DNA from: Bog-473 sp963755495
GTDB lineage: Bacteria; Actinomycetota; Acidimicrobiia; Acidimicrobiales; RAAP-2
Direction: 5' to 3'
Length of the DNA: 64,000 nucleotides
Assembly (NCBI GenBank): GCA_963755495.1
Contig: CAVWJS010000006.1
Location: forward strand, 558,001-622,000
Shown: one piece after another, positions 28,631 through 38,064 of the stretch
Position numbering within the stretch: position 1 is the stretch's first letter
Layout of the letters: every line of letters starts with the position of its first letter
Made by a program: the position numbers and the translations under genes
The notes under the pieces: generated by a model
Told to the model about the DNA's origin: nothing
Databases searched by the model: none
Seen by the model: the letters and a program-made list of their open reading frames with translations, nothing else

Positions 28631-29410
28631 TCACCCTCTGAGCGACTGAAACGGCCGAAGCAACTCCGGTCCGGCGTAGATGGCGAGAAGAGTCCCAATC
28701 GCCAGGAAGACCCCGTAGGGGATCTGCTGCCGGCGGCTCATCTTCTTCGAGGCGATAAGAACGACTCCGATGATGGCGCCGATGAGGTTGGCTGCGAAGA
28801 AACCGAGGAGGACGTAGCGCACGCCGAGCCAGCCCAACGCCAGGCCGAGCACAGGCGCTAGTCGGACATCACCAAAGCCGAGCACGCGTGGGCTCACGAA
28901 GTTCATGGCGAAGAAGACCACGAACCACGCGATGGCGCTGATGCCGGCGACAAGCAGGAAATGCCAGTGATGGGTCGCGGCGGCCGCCAGGACGAGGAGC
29001 GCTCCTACGATCACGAGGACCGGATAGACGATCCTCTTGGGAAGCAAGAGGTGCTCGAGGTCAGTAGAGGCCAGCGCCAGCAACCCCGCCGCCAATACCA
29101 GATATGCCGGCAGGCTCCACGAGAATTCGAAGCGTGCCGCCATTCCCGCGAAGAGGGCGGCCGTTGTCGCTTCAACGAGTGGATAGCGCGCCGAAATGGG
29201 GGCGCGGCAATTGCGACACTTCCCTCGCAGCAACAGCCAGGAGACAATGGGGATGTTGTCCCGCGAGGAGATTTGTGTTCCGCAGGTGGGACAGGCCGAG
29301 CGCGGTGAGACGATCGACTCCTTTCGGGGAACGCGGTAGATCACTACATTGAGGAACGACCCCACGATGAGGCCGAATAGGGCGCAATAGGCAATCAGGA
29401 GGCCTAGCAC
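28631..29410 (-). CDS. pilD: Prepilin peptidase / N-methyltransferase PilD
   Basis: The 259-residue membrane protein has the A24 leader-peptidase layout. The N-terminal methyltransferase domain carries the zinc tetracysteine CPTC...CRNC (residues 40-75). Several helices follow, with the aspartyl protease residues in ASTDLEH and in GFGDVRLAPVLG. It removes the leaders of all prepilins at 2-23 kb and N-methylates the new N-terminus. It is the last gene of a minus-strand group after the kinase and HD-GYP regulator, convergent with the OmpR-type regulator. Confidence 0.95.
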   Translation of the reverse strand: MLGLLIAYCALFGLIVGSFLNVVIYRVPRKESIVSPRSACPTCGTQISSRDNIPIVSWLLLRGKCRNCRAPISARYPLVEATTAALFAGMAARFEFSWSLPAYLVLAAGLLALASTDLEHLLLPKRIVYPVLVIVGALLVLAAAATHHWHFLLVAGISAIAWFVVFFAMNFVSPRVLGFGDVRLAPVLGLALGWLGVRYVLLGFFAANLIGAIIGVVLIASKKMSRRQQIPYGVFLAIGTLLAIYAGPELLRPFQSLRG

Positions 29411-29491
29411 TGCGCCCCTTCTGACCTCATCGGTTCGTCACTCATGGCGACGTACGCTACCTGCATCGTTCCTGCTTTTGAGGCATGAGAG

Positions 29492-30577
29492 TTAGCTGTT
29501 GGGGGCGGTTTCGAGGTCGCTGATGAAGAGATCCAGAAGCTCCGGATCGAGCTGGGCCCGTCGCCGGGCGCGGAAGACCTGAAGTGATTCCTTCTGTGAA
29601 TAGGCCCGCTTATACGGTCGCTTGCTGCGCAGAGCATCGAACACGTCGGCAATGGCGACGATCCTGCCCTCCAGCGGGATTGCCTTTCCGGCCAATCGGT
29701 GAGGGTAGCCATTGCCATCGAACCGTTCATGGTGTGACAGGGCAATTGTCGCGGCCAACTGAAGTAGCGGGGACTCAGATCCCGTCAGCATCTTGAAGCC
29801 GGTCTCCGTATGGCCCTGCATGACCAGGCGCTCCTCTTCAGTGAGGAGTCTCGATTTGAGGAGGATTGCCGCGGGAACATCAACCTTGCCGATGTCATGC
29901 AGCTGACTGGCCAACCGAATGTTCTCGACTTCATGGGGCGAGAGTCCCGCCAAGGTGGCCAGTCGAGCTGAGTGCGTGCTCATGCGATGGAGATGCGAGG
30001 CGGCGTCGGCGTCCCTCCACTCTGCGAGGAGAGCCGCCGCCTGCACGATGTCTTCGCGTGAACTGGAGCCCGTGACGTTCTCATGGGCCAGACGGGCGAG
30101 CAGGCCTTCCAATTCGGCGATGTGGCTCGCAATCTCGATTTCCGCATGTGATCTCGGGCGTTGTTGGCTGATGCTCTGGGCTCGGGCACGCAGGGCTCCG
30201 ACGACGTTGATGAGGATCATGTTGGTGTCGAAGGGCTTCAGGATGTAGCCGTATGCCCCGCGTCGAGTGGCGGGCTGGACGACTTCACGTGATTCGACGG
30301 CAGTGACCAGGATCACGGCTAAATCCGGTTGGAGTTCGTGGGCGTGCGCAAGGAGTGAGAACCCGCTTTCCCCGGGCATGGTCACATCGCACAACATCAG
30401 GTCGAACTCGTCTTTGGTGAGGAGCTGACGCGCTTCGGCGGCACTGGCCGCAGTCGCGCAGACATAACCGGCGCGATCGAGCACTCGGACGAGGGAGCGG
30501 CGAATCGGCTCCTCGTCGTCCACCACGAGTATCCGTGCCTCTGGGCTCGTTCTGGGGAAGCTTGTGGTGAGGCTCAC
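29492..30577 (-). CDS. Response regulator with HD-GYP cyclic-di-GMP phosphodiesterase domain
   Basis: The 361-residue protein has an N-terminal receiver (ILVVDDEEPIRRSLVRVL; phospho-acceptor Asp in LMLCDVTMPGESG; Lys in YILKPFD) and a linker helix. The HD-GYP domain from about residue 195 carries HDIGKVDVP and HHERFDGNGYPHRLAGKAIPLEGRIV. HD-GYP domains hydrolyse cyclic-di-GMP (established). The start ATG overlaps the kinase stop by four bases, so kinase and regulator form a two-component pair. With prepilin peptidase downstream, this links signal input, cyclic-di-GMP and pili. Confidence 0.93.
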   Translation of the reverse strand: MSLTTSFPRTSPEARILVVDDEEPIRRSLVRVLDRAGYVCATAASAAEARQLLTKDEFDLMLCDVTMPGESGFSLLAHAHELQPDLAVILVTAVESREVVQPATRRGAYGYILKPFDTNMILINVVGALRARAQSISQQRPRSHAEIEIASHIAELEGLLARLAHENVTGSSSREDIVQAAALLAEWRDADAASHLHRMSTHSARLATLAGLSPHEVENIRLASQLHDIGKVDVPAAILLKSRLLTEEERLVMQGHTETGFKMLTGSESPLLQLAATIALSHHERFDGNGYPHRLAGKAIPLEGRIVAIADVFDALRSKRPYKRAYSQKESLQVFRARRRAQLDPELLDLFISDLETAPNS

Positions 30578-31713
30578 TGGCGCACCGGCATTCTCTCGGC
30601 CTTCTGATGATCCCCGAATGCGTGAGGAATGTCCGAGCCAAACGCGGTGACCTGGTCCTGGTTCGAGAGCGGAAGGAGCACGGTGACCGTTGTCCCCTCG
30701 CCACCCACCGATGAGATGGATGCGCTACCTCCGGCACGGTTGGCGATGCCGTAGACCATGGACAGCCCGAGGCCGGCACCTCGTCCCGTCTCTTTTGTCG
30801 TGAAGAAGGGCTCGAATGCCTTGGCTGCCACCTCGGGTGGCATGCCATACCCATTGTCCCGCACGTCGATGCGGGCGAAGGACCCAGGTCCGAGCTCTGC
30901 TGCCAGGCTTTCGGGTTCGAGCAATTCGACCGTGTCGACCTTCATCTCGATCTGCCCGCCACACGGCATGGCGTCGCGCGCGTTGATGGCCAGGTTCATC
31001 AGCATCTGTTCGAGCTCGGCCATGTCGGCCAACACGAGGCACGGCTCCTCAGGGGTTGTGCACGTGAGGTCTATGTCATCACCCAGGGCGGAACGGATGA
31101 GGTGTTCCGCCCCTCGTATCGAGTCGTTGAGATTGACCACGACCGGATCCGTGACATGTTGGCGACTGAAGACTTGTAGTTGTCGGGTGAGTCCAGCTGC
31201 TCGTTGGGCCGCCTTTCGCACTTCCGCAACGTCTTCTTGCAACTCGCTCTCGGGGTCGATGGCATCGGACAGGAACTCGGAGTAGCTGAGAATGGATTGC
31301 AGCAGGTTGTTGAAGTCGTGCGCGATGCCACCGGCAAGTTGGCCGACCGCTTCCATGCGCTGGGCTTGACGCAGTGACAATTCGGCCTGGACCTGGCGGG
31401 AAAGGGCCTCGTCGAGCTGGGAATTCTTCACCTCGAGCTCGTGCAACAGGTGAAGCGCCTTGTCATGGCGGGTGACGGCCAGGTCAAGGAGAGTAGCCAC
31501 CACCAAGGTGCCAATCAGTCCGATCAATAGAGAAACCCAGGGAAAAGTGTCCGCAAAGAATCCTCCGAGACTCGTGCCAAAGCCGACAGCCACTACCAAG
31601 ACCGTGAGTCGGTGAAGCCTCAAAGTCGGGGAAGGCTTGGGGGCGATGGGCACCAGTACAGCTTGACGGCCGGGTGTCTCCGTGCCCTCCACCGCAACCC
31701 AACGGCAACCCAA
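30574..31713 (-). CDS. Membrane-anchored sensor histidine kinase
   Basis: The 379-residue protein has two hydrophobic helices (residues 33-80), a coiled-coil linker (LHELEVKNSQLDEALSRQVQAELSLRQAQ) and an H-box GGIAHDFNNLLQ with the phospho-acceptor His. A HATPase_c domain follows: N-box MNLAINARDAM, G1 DNGYGMPPE, F-box FEPFFTTK, G2 GAGLGLSMVYG. There is no evident periplasmic sensor domain, so the signal may be membrane or cytoplasmic. It is translationally coupled to the HD-GYP regulator. Confidence 0.93.
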   Translation of the reverse strand: MGCRWVAVEGTETPGRQAVLVPIAPKPSPTLRLHRLTVLVVAVGFGTSLGGFFADTFPWVSLLIGLIGTLVVATLLDLAVTRHDKALHLLHELEVKNSQLDEALSRQVQAELSLRQAQRMEAVGQLAGGIAHDFNNLLQSILSYSEFLSDAIDPESELQEDVAEVRKAAQRAAGLTRQLQVFSRQHVTDPVVVNLNDSIRGAEHLIRSALGDDIDLTCTTPEEPCLVLADMAELEQMLMNLAINARDAMPCGGQIEMKVDTVELLEPESLAAELGPGSFARIDVRDNGYGMPPEVAAKAFEPFFTTKETGRGAGLGLSMVYGIANRAGGSASISSVGGEGTTVTVLLPLSNQDQVTAFGSDIPHAFGDHQKAERMPVRQ

Positions 31714-31746
31714 CTCTGGGCCATGGTTGGCGAAAGACTTGGGGTA

Positions 31747-32712
31747 TTAGTTCCGGCGAAGCAAGACCCGTTCGACGAGGTGATCGCCGCCTTTTTCCAA
31801 AATGAGGTGGGCTCGGGCGCGGGTTGGAGCGATGTTCTCTCTCAAATTGACCAGGTTGACGTGGGTCCAGACCTGGTGAGCCAAGGCGGCGAACTCATCG
31901 TCGGAAAGCGACGCGAAACGCTGGAAGAAGGATCCTGGCGCGTTCCGAGCCGACCGCAAAGCGAGCAGTCGCTCTCGAAACCATTCGGCAACGTCGGTTT
32001 CGGCGGCATCGACGTAAATGGAGACGTCAAAGAAGTCCGACGGGACCACTTGGGAAGGGGAGTTGCCCGAAGTCGTGAGCTGGAGCACGTTGAGCCCTTC
32101 GACGATGAGGATGTCAGGCTGCCGGACGATGTGGTGGTATTCCGGAACGATGTCGTAGGAAAGGTGCGAATAGACGGGTGTCGCAACTTCCGGTTCTCCA
32201 GAACGGATCGCCGTCAAGCTGTCGGTTAACCGGCGCTGGTCGTAGCTTTCCGGAAAACCCTTGCGACTGACGATCCCGCGCTCTTCGAGTATTGCATTGG
32301 GGAACAAGAAGCTGTCAGTCGTGAGCAGTTCGACAGAGCGCTGTTCGTCGCCGCCACGGAGGAGCTCTTGAAGGATCCGCGCCGTCGTGCTTTTACCGAC
32401 AGCTACCCCTCCCGCGATTCCCACGATGAAAGGCACCGAAACTCGGTCCTTTCCGAAATAGGCCCCGATCTTTCTTCGCGCGTCGTCCCGAATTTCCGCG
32501 AGCAAGGTGAGGAATCCGGCGAGAGGGAGGTAGATGTCGACCACCTCTTGGACGGAGATCGGCTCTTCTATTCCCCCTGCCAATTGGCGCATACCCTCAT
32601 CGGAGGAGATGCTGCCGAGTCGTTGCGCCAGGGCGGCCCAGCGCGGGCGAGTAAAGACCTCGAAACCATCATCAATTTCGCTCTGCGTACCTGACCTGAC
32701 ACCAGAGGCCAT
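31747..32712 (-). CDS. coaA: Pantothenate kinase, type I
   Basis: The ATG at 32712 gives a 321-residue product, close to the usual CoaA length (about 316), and leaves a 10-base gap after the FMN reductase stop; an earlier ATG would overlap that gene. Features are the Walker A GIAGGVAVGKSTTARIL, LLTTDSFLFPN, KGFPESYD, YSHLSYDIVPE and DILIVEGLNVLQ. CoaA phosphorylates pantothenate, the first step of coenzyme A synthesis. Confidence 0.93.
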   Translation of the reverse strand: MASGVRSGTQSEIDDGFEVFTRPRWAALAQRLGSISSDEGMRQLAGGIEEPISVQEVVDIYLPLAGFLTLLAEIRDDARRKIGAYFGKDRVSVPFIVGIAGGVAVGKSTTARILQELLRGGDEQRSVELLTTDSFLFPNAILEERGIVSRKGFPESYDQRRLTDSLTAIRSGEPEVATPVYSHLSYDIVPEYHHIVRQPDILIVEGLNVLQLTTSGNSPSQVVPSDFFDVSIYVDAAETDVAEWFRERLLALRSARNAPGSFFQRFASLSDDEFAALAHQVWTHVNLVNLRENIAPTRARAHLILEKGGDHLVERVLLRRN

Positions 32713-32722
32713 GGCTTGGTTC

Positions 32723-33226
32723 TTAGGCCAGGGCGCGGGCCAGGAGCGGGGTGGCGACCTCGACCCATCCTCCGATTGCCGGGCCAAGGTTGTCGAACTG
32801 CTGCTCGGTGATGTAGAGGCCGCGTGTAGGGACGCTCGCTCCCAGTTCCACCAGCAAGGGTCGAAGGTGAACTTCGACGGCCAGCGCGTGGATCGGGGCG
32901 GCGCCGGTCATGACCCCCACGGCGACGGCTCCGCGGAGGGCATCGGTCGAATAGCGATCGAAAAAGGTCTTCAACAGGCCGGTATACGTCGCCTTGAAGG
33001 TCGGCGAGGCCACGATGATGAGGTTGCTGGTTGCAACGTCGCCGAGGAGCTCTTTCACGCGGAGCGACTCGGGGTCGAAGAGCTCGGCTGCCACGTCGGC
33101 CAGATCAACGACCAGTTTTTCACCTTCGAATCCCAGTTGAACCGAAAGGTCATTGGCCACGGCGAGTGCGACCCTCAGGGTGCGAGAGCCGGCTTTGGGA
33201 TTGCCCACCACGACCGCCATGCCCAT
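32723..33226 (-). CDS. NAD(P)H-dependent FMN reductase
   Basis: ATG 33226 has an AAGGCG ribosome-binding site and begins a flavodoxin-like fold: VVVGNPKAGSRT (flavin phosphate loop) and LIIVASPTFKATYTGLLKTFFDR, typical of the NADPH-dependent FMN reductase family. The product is 167 residues. The frame is open upstream into acyltransferase sequence with no stop, so a fused protein is formally possible, but the strong internal start and sharp change of homology argue for a separate gene. The partner oxygenase is unknown. Confidence 0.8.
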   Translation of the reverse strand: MGMAVVVGNPKAGSRTLRVALAVANDLSVQLGFEGEKLVVDLADVAAELFDPESLRVKELLGDVATSNLIIVASPTFKATYTGLLKTFFDRYSTDALRGAVAVGVMTGAAPIHALAVEVHLRPLLVELGASVPTRGLYITEQQFDNLGPAIGGWVEVATPLLARALA

Positions 33227-33228
33227 AC

Positions 33229-34506
33229 GTGATCGCCTTTCGGTTCGAATTACCCCGCTGAGACTGTATCGGGAGGGGCGACTCGCTGAGCTCCACTCAT
33301 CGAACTCCGTGCGTTGTACGAGGCAGCGTTGCGCGGACCGAAGGGGTCCGCCAAGCACCCAGCGGAGCGGGGTGCGGAGCACCACGGCGATGAAGGCTCC
33401 GGTCAACGTGACGGTGCCCACGAACAAAATGGCGACGGTTGCTTCCCACGGGAGGCTCGCCCGCAGCCCGGTCGCATCGAGGATCGAGCGGATGAGGTTG
33501 ATGAAGATCGTATGAGCAAAGAACACCCCACCCGTCAGTCCAGCCATATAGGCCGATGTGGGAAGCCATCGCTCCGGATGAGTCCGAGCGGGGTTCCGTG
33601 TCCGCTGGTCCCACCACCAGGACAGGGAGAAGAGCCCGGCAGTGGCGGCCAGGCACCACAGAGCAGCGCTCGGCTGGTAAAAGTCTGACGCCTGGGCAAG
33701 AGAGTGGCCCGTCCACACCGAGATCACGTACCACAGCACCTCGAGAACGCCCGCGACGGCGCTTCCTACCAGAATTTGACGGTAGCGGCGGCCAACGAAG
33801 GCGAGCACCCGGTCCAGATTGAGGGCGACCAGCATTCCCGCGATGAAAATTCTTGATAGCTGAGGAAGTCGCGGGTGACGGGAATGGCGTTGTTGATGGC
33901 ATGGGTGACGTCATGGCCCGGGGGGAAGAGAGAGGGGTACTGCGAGAAGAGCCCGATGGCGAGGGCGAGGCCAACGCTGACCGCCATCACGACGCCATGA
34001 TGACGGGTGGCGCGCAACAGCTTCAGTAAGAGGGGGAACAGAAGGTAGAACTGAAAGATCACGATGACGAAGTACATCTGTGAGAATCCGAACGGGATGG
34101 CGTGGCGTAGGAACGCACCTGCTTCGTTCCACGACGCGTCCACGGTGATCAGCGTGAAGATGAGATAGATACCGGTCCAGGCCAGATAGGGGATCCCGAC
34201 CTCCCAGTAACGCCGCTTCCAGAAGCCAAGGAGCGAACGGGGGTGGGTGATCTGGGCGTAGCACACGACTAATCCGGTCAGGAAGAAGAAGTAGGTTCGG
34301 CTGAGGTGCAGCATCGTGATGAAGCCGGTTCCCACGAAATTATCCGACATGTCGGCCCAGATGAAGGAGTGTTGACCGAGCATGGCCAGGCAGGCGATAA
34401 CCCGGAAGAGATTGAACATCTCGAGATACTGCGGGGGTCGATGTCCGCTGGTCACGACCTCAGGCTCAAGCATCACACGCCGCTCGAGCAGGGGGGAAGA
34501 AAGCAT
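33229..34506 (-). pseudogene. Acyltransferase family 3 membrane protein, single frameshift
   Basis: The first frame (34506 to about 33850) encodes an acyltransferase-3 N-terminus: FNLFRVIACLAMLGQHSFIW with the conserved His, YFFFLTGLVV and several helices. Near 33848 a run of four T (minus strand) would need five to read SYQEFFIAGMLVALN and continue into the second frame, which holds the remaining helices (VLWYVISVWTGHS, LFSLSWWW, AYMAGLTGGVFFAH). I think this is one gene with a homopolymer-length change, likely a sequence error. The family acylates cell-surface polysaccharides or lipids. The second frame has no stop before the FMN reductase. Confidence 0.65.
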
Positions 34507-34782
34507 CTGACCTTATCTTGGTCGAAGTGCCTGAACGGAAGCAGAAGGCGATCTGTGAGATTGATGAGAACTCCCCGGCCGTTCTCGACCGATGATCTGG
34601 ACACGGGACCTAAGATCGAGTGTCGTGCACGTGAGCGAGGGAGCCCAGCACCACGCGTAGTCTCCGCAGGTCCTCGCAGCGTTTGATGGCGCCGCCGGAT
34701 TGCCTCCGGGCCGGACGTGCAGCTCAGAGGGTGGATTTCTCGACCATGTCCGCACTGCTCGCGGCATGAGCGGTGCCAGGCG

Positions 34783-35517
34783 ATGAAATTCTCCTATCGA
34801 CAAATCTTGGCTTCTGCGGGAGGAGCTGTGCTCTCGGCGGTCGTTGCCTCCATCTTCGGCGTGAAGGGAACCATCGTCGGTGTGGCCATCGGCTCCATTG
34901 CCGCCACCATGGGCACGGTACTGATCTTCCAGTCGATCGAGCGAACCAATACCGCGGTCAAGCAGGTCGTTGTGCGCGTGCCCGACAGTTCGAAGCTCTT
35001 GCGTCGGCTGGGGGGTACGAAGGCAACGGGGGTCACGAGCACGGAGGCGGTTTCGGACGCCGCCGTACACGAAGAGACCACAACGAGTGCGGTCCGGTCT
35101 CCCGAATCCGACGAGTCCGACACCGAAGTGATCGCGGCCTCGTCTCGCCCTCCGCTGTCTCCACCAAGGCTGTCGTGGCCGCTGATCGCAGCCATGATCG
35201 CCGGGGTCTTTGTGTTCACCCTGGTCTTGGTCACGGTCGTCGAGCTCATTGCGGGGCACCCGTTGGCGGACCTGTTCGGCCGTTCCGGCGGAGGCACCAC
35301 GGTGGAGAAGATCTTCGAGAGTCCCCCGACAACGACCCTGCCCACGCCGACCACAACCACCACAACGTCATCGTCTACGACGACGACCTCCTCATCGTCG
35401 ACCACAACCACGATGGTGGGGAGCACCACCTCCTCGACCGACGTCGGATCGACGACCACTTCGTCGACGAGTGTGTCGGGGGCATCGACCTCGACGACCA
35501 CGGCAGCCAATGGGTGA
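34783..35517 (+). CDS. Membrane protein with Ser/Thr-rich tail, function unknown
   Basis: ATG 34783 gives 244 residues. Two N-terminal hydrophobic segments (residues 5-50, Gly/Ala rich) precede a charged cytoplasmic-looking linker. A third membrane helix (LIAAMIAGVFVFTLVLVTVVELIAG) lies near residues 145-170. A tail of about 65 residues is almost only Thr and Ser. Such tails usually span the cell wall and may be O-glycosylated (inference). I recognise no family. Confidence 0.65.
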   Translation: MKFSYRQILASAGGAVLSAVVASIFGVKGTIVGVAIGSIAATMGTVLIFQSIERTNTAVKQVVVRVPDSSKLLRRLGGTKATGVTSTEAVSDAAVHEETTTSAVRSPESDESDTEVIAASSRPPLSPPRLSWPLIAAMIAGVFVFTLVLVTVVELIAGHPLADLFGRSGGGTTVEKIFESPPTTTLPTPTTTTTTSSSTTTTSSSSTTTTMVGSTTSSTDVGSTTTSSTSVSGASTSTTTAANG

Positions 35518-35582
35518 GGGCACTCTGAGCCTCTACGACCCGCTCGGTCGGAACTGAAGCTGTGGTGCCTTAGCCTGGGTCG

Positions 35583-36611
35583 GTGCCAGCTCCCTACGAC
35601 CTGCAGCGTGAAGAGCTGAACCTTCTTCTGGAGGGCCAGCCTTCATTCCGTTCCCGCCAGGTGTGGGAGGGCCTCCATGCGCGGGCCCTTCGGCCGGAGG
35701 AAATGACCGATCTGCCCGCCTCACTGCGCACCCTGTTGACCGAGGCGTTGCCACCTGCCCTCCAGGAGGTGTCACGTCGCTCCGCCGATGACGGGCAGAC
35801 CGTCAAATGGCTCTGGGCACTCCATGATGGCGCACAAGTCGAGACCGTCCTCATGCACTATCCCGACCGGGTCACCGTGTGCGTCTCCACCCAGGCTGGT
35901 TGTGCCATGGCGTGCCAGTTCTGCGCCACCGGGCAGGCGGGATTCCAGCGCCAACTCAGCGCGGGGGAGATCGTTGAGCAAGTGGCGGAGGCCATGCGGG
36001 CGGCGAGGCCCCGGCGTTTGTCCAACGTGGTCTTCATGGGCATGGGGGAGCCCCTGGCCAATTACGACCGGGTGTGGAGCGCAGTAACCCGGCTGCACGG
36101 CGATATGGGACTCTCGGCCCGCCATCTCACCCTGTCGACGGTCGGCGTCGTGCCGGGGATACACCGCCTCGCCGAAGAAGCGCTGCCTGTCAACCTGGCC
36201 GTGTCGCTCCACGCGGCCAACGACGAGAAGCGTGACATTCTCGTGCCTCTCAACAAGCGCTATCCCCTTTCGGTCCTCGCCGCGGCATGCGCCCACTACG
36301 TAGAGGCGACACATCGCCGTCTTTCGATCGAGTGGGCCATGATTCATGACGTCAACGACCACGGAACTGACGCGGCGGAACTGGCGCACTTCGCGCGGCC
36401 ATTGGGTGCCCACGTAAATCTGATCCCCTTGAATCCCACTCCGGGTTACGGGGTGCGGGGCAGCACGGCACGCCGCGTGCGTGAGTTTCGTCACGAGCTG
36501 GAGCTCCTGGGTGTCAATGCCACCGTGCGAATGACCCGCGGTGCCGAAATCGACGCCGCCTGCGGGCAACTGTCCGCCTCGGTTACCCGGGGTCGGTCTT
36601 CAGAGTCTTAG
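35583..36611 (+). CDS. rlmN: 23S rRNA (adenine2503-C2)-methyltransferase RlmN
   Basis: The 342-residue length and GTG start fit RlmN. The radical-SAM cysteines are in CAMACQFC, preceded by VCVSTQAGC. Further conserved blocks are SNVVFMGMGEPLANYD, LTLSTVGVVPGI, LAVSLHAANDEKRD, VNLIPLNPTPG and a C-terminal RGAEIDAACGQL with the methyl-carrying Cys. It methylates A2503 of 23S rRNA and some tRNAs. Confidence 0.97.
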   Translation: MPAPYDLQREELNLLLEGQPSFRSRQVWEGLHARALRPEEMTDLPASLRTLLTEALPPALQEVSRRSADDGQTVKWLWALHDGAQVETVLMHYPDRVTVCVSTQAGCAMACQFCATGQAGFQRQLSAGEIVEQVAEAMRAARPRRLSNVVFMGMGEPLANYDRVWSAVTRLHGDMGLSARHLTLSTVGVVPGIHRLAEEALPVNLAVSLHAANDEKRDILVPLNKRYPLSVLAAACAHYVEATHRRLSIEWAMIHDVNDHGTDAAELAHFARPLGAHVNLIPLNPTPGYGVRGSTARRVREFRHELELLGVNATVRMTRGAEIDAACGQLSASVTRGRSSES

Positions 36612-36633
36612 GGGCGGTGGCAACTCCGACCCA

Positions 36634-37926
36634 TCAGTCCTCGCCGCTGAGCGAGCGGGCCACGGCCGCCAGGTCGACGATGCCCTTCTCCCCGACAGCG
36701 GTGTGGCCCCTGGCACGTGAAACCAACGCGGTGTCCACGTCGGCGGCTTCAGCCCGCAAGGCGCCCACCGTGCAGCTCTCCCGGGGTCGCACGCGGAACG
36801 GGTCGTAACCGAAGTGCTTCATGGCGTTCAGATGGGTGATCTTGTTGATCTCCTCGTCGGGCACATCTTCGAGATACTTCATTGCGTCTTCAGGTGATGT
36901 CGGCCACGTTGAGTCCGAATGCGGGTAATCGCATTCCCAGGTGATGTTGTCGATGTTCAAGTAGCGACGATTGTCGATTCCGAAGGCGTCATCGATGAAG
37001 CACGTGATGATGCGATCCTTGAACACCTGGCTCGGGAGCATGTCGCCGAAATCCTGCCCGGTCCACTTGTGGTGATGTTGGTACACGTAGTCGATTCGCT
37101 CGAGGGCGTAGGGAATCCAGCCGATGCCGCCTTCTGAGAGGGCGAAGTGGAGGTCGGGAAACTTACGCAGGACGGGCGACCACAACAGATCCGCCGCGGC
37201 TTGCACCATGTTGATGGGCTGCAGGCTGATCATGACATCGATCGGCGCTTCAGCGGAGGTGACGAGAAGCTGGGATGAAGATCCCAGATGCATGCACACG
37301 ATGGTGCCTTCGTCGGAACAGGCCTTCCAAAACGGATCCCAGTGACTGTTGTGGAGCGAGGGCCATCCGAGCTTTTCGGGGTTCTCCGAGAAGGTGACGG
37401 CGTGACACCCTTTACTGGCCACCCGCCGGACCTCGGCTGCTGCCAATTCGGGTTCCCAGATGGCGGGAATGGAAAGTGGGATGAACCGTCCGGGTTCGGC
37501 TCCGCACCAGGCGTCGATGTGCCAGTCGTTATAGGCCCGGACCATGGCCAGTGCCTCGTCCTTGTCCTCCCGCCGAGCGAATAGCTGACCGCAGAACTGG
37601 GGAAACGAGGGAAAGCACATCGAACCGAGCACGCCATTGACCGACATATCGCGTACGCGCTCGTGGACGTCGTAACAGCCCACGCGCATGTCGTCGAGCG
37701 AGGTGGGCTCGAGCCCGTACTCTTCGGGTGGGCGTCCGACGACGGCGTTGAGTCCGACGTTGGGGATCTCGTTCCCGTCGTACTGCCAGTAGTCGGTGCC
37801 ATTCGGGCGTCGTACCAGCTGGGGGGCCTTGTCCTGGTATTTGGCGGGCAGGAGCCCTTCGAACATGCCCCGCGGCTCTATGACGTGGTCGTCCACACTG
37901 ACCAGGATCAGGTCCTCAGTGCGCAT
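36634..37926 (-). CDS. Amidohydrolase-family metal-dependent hydrolase (ACMSD-like)
   Basis: ATG 37926 is chosen because GGGGAGG stands just upstream. The 430-residue protein begins LILVSVDDHVIEP, the metal-binding D.H of the amidohydrolase-2 group. It continues with a CMHLGSSS strand end, LHFALSEGGIGWIPYALERIDY and ITWECDYPHSDSTWPTS, the C-terminal His/Asp metal region. This subgroup is common in actinobacteria as decarboxylases or hydrolases of unknown substrate. It stands alone, convergent with rlmN. Confidence 0.85.
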   Translation of the reverse strand: MRTEDLILVSVDDHVIEPRGMFEGLLPAKYQDKAPQLVRRPNGTDYWQYDGNEIPNVGLNAVVGRPPEEYGLEPTSLDDMRVGCYDVHERVRDMSVNGVLGSMCFPSFPQFCGQLFARREDKDEALAMVRAYNDWHIDAWCGAEPGRFIPLSIPAIWEPELAAAEVRRVASKGCHAVTFSENPEKLGWPSLHNSHWDPFWKACSDEGTIVCMHLGSSSQLLVTSAEAPIDVMISLQPINMVQAAADLLWSPVLRKFPDLHFALSEGGIGWIPYALERIDYVYQHHHKWTGQDFGDMLPSQVFKDRIITCFIDDAFGIDNRRYLNIDNITWECDYPHSDSTWPTSPEDAMKYLEDVPDEEINKITHLNAMKHFGYDPFRVRPRESCTVGALRAEAADVDTALVSRARGHTAVGEKGIVDLAAVARSLSGED

Positions 37927-38064
37927 GGTCAAACCTCCCCAGCGCCGAGACGTTCCTGACGCTTGTGTCATCTACCTTAGATGTCCTCACCGGGGTCTCG
38001 CAGAGGAGCCCTTTCGGCCAAGGTCGCTCCACGTTCACACCCTCCATCGTCCTGCCCCGTTCGC

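Noticed and set aside
34513..35259. Minus-strand open frame of 248 codons near 35 kb
   Set aside because: It is antisense to the Ser/Thr-tailed membrane protein and its sequence is Arg/Gly/Asp rich without domains.
35772..36569. Minus-strand open frame of 265 codons over rlmN
   Set aside because: It is antisense to a clear RlmN and has no motif of its own.
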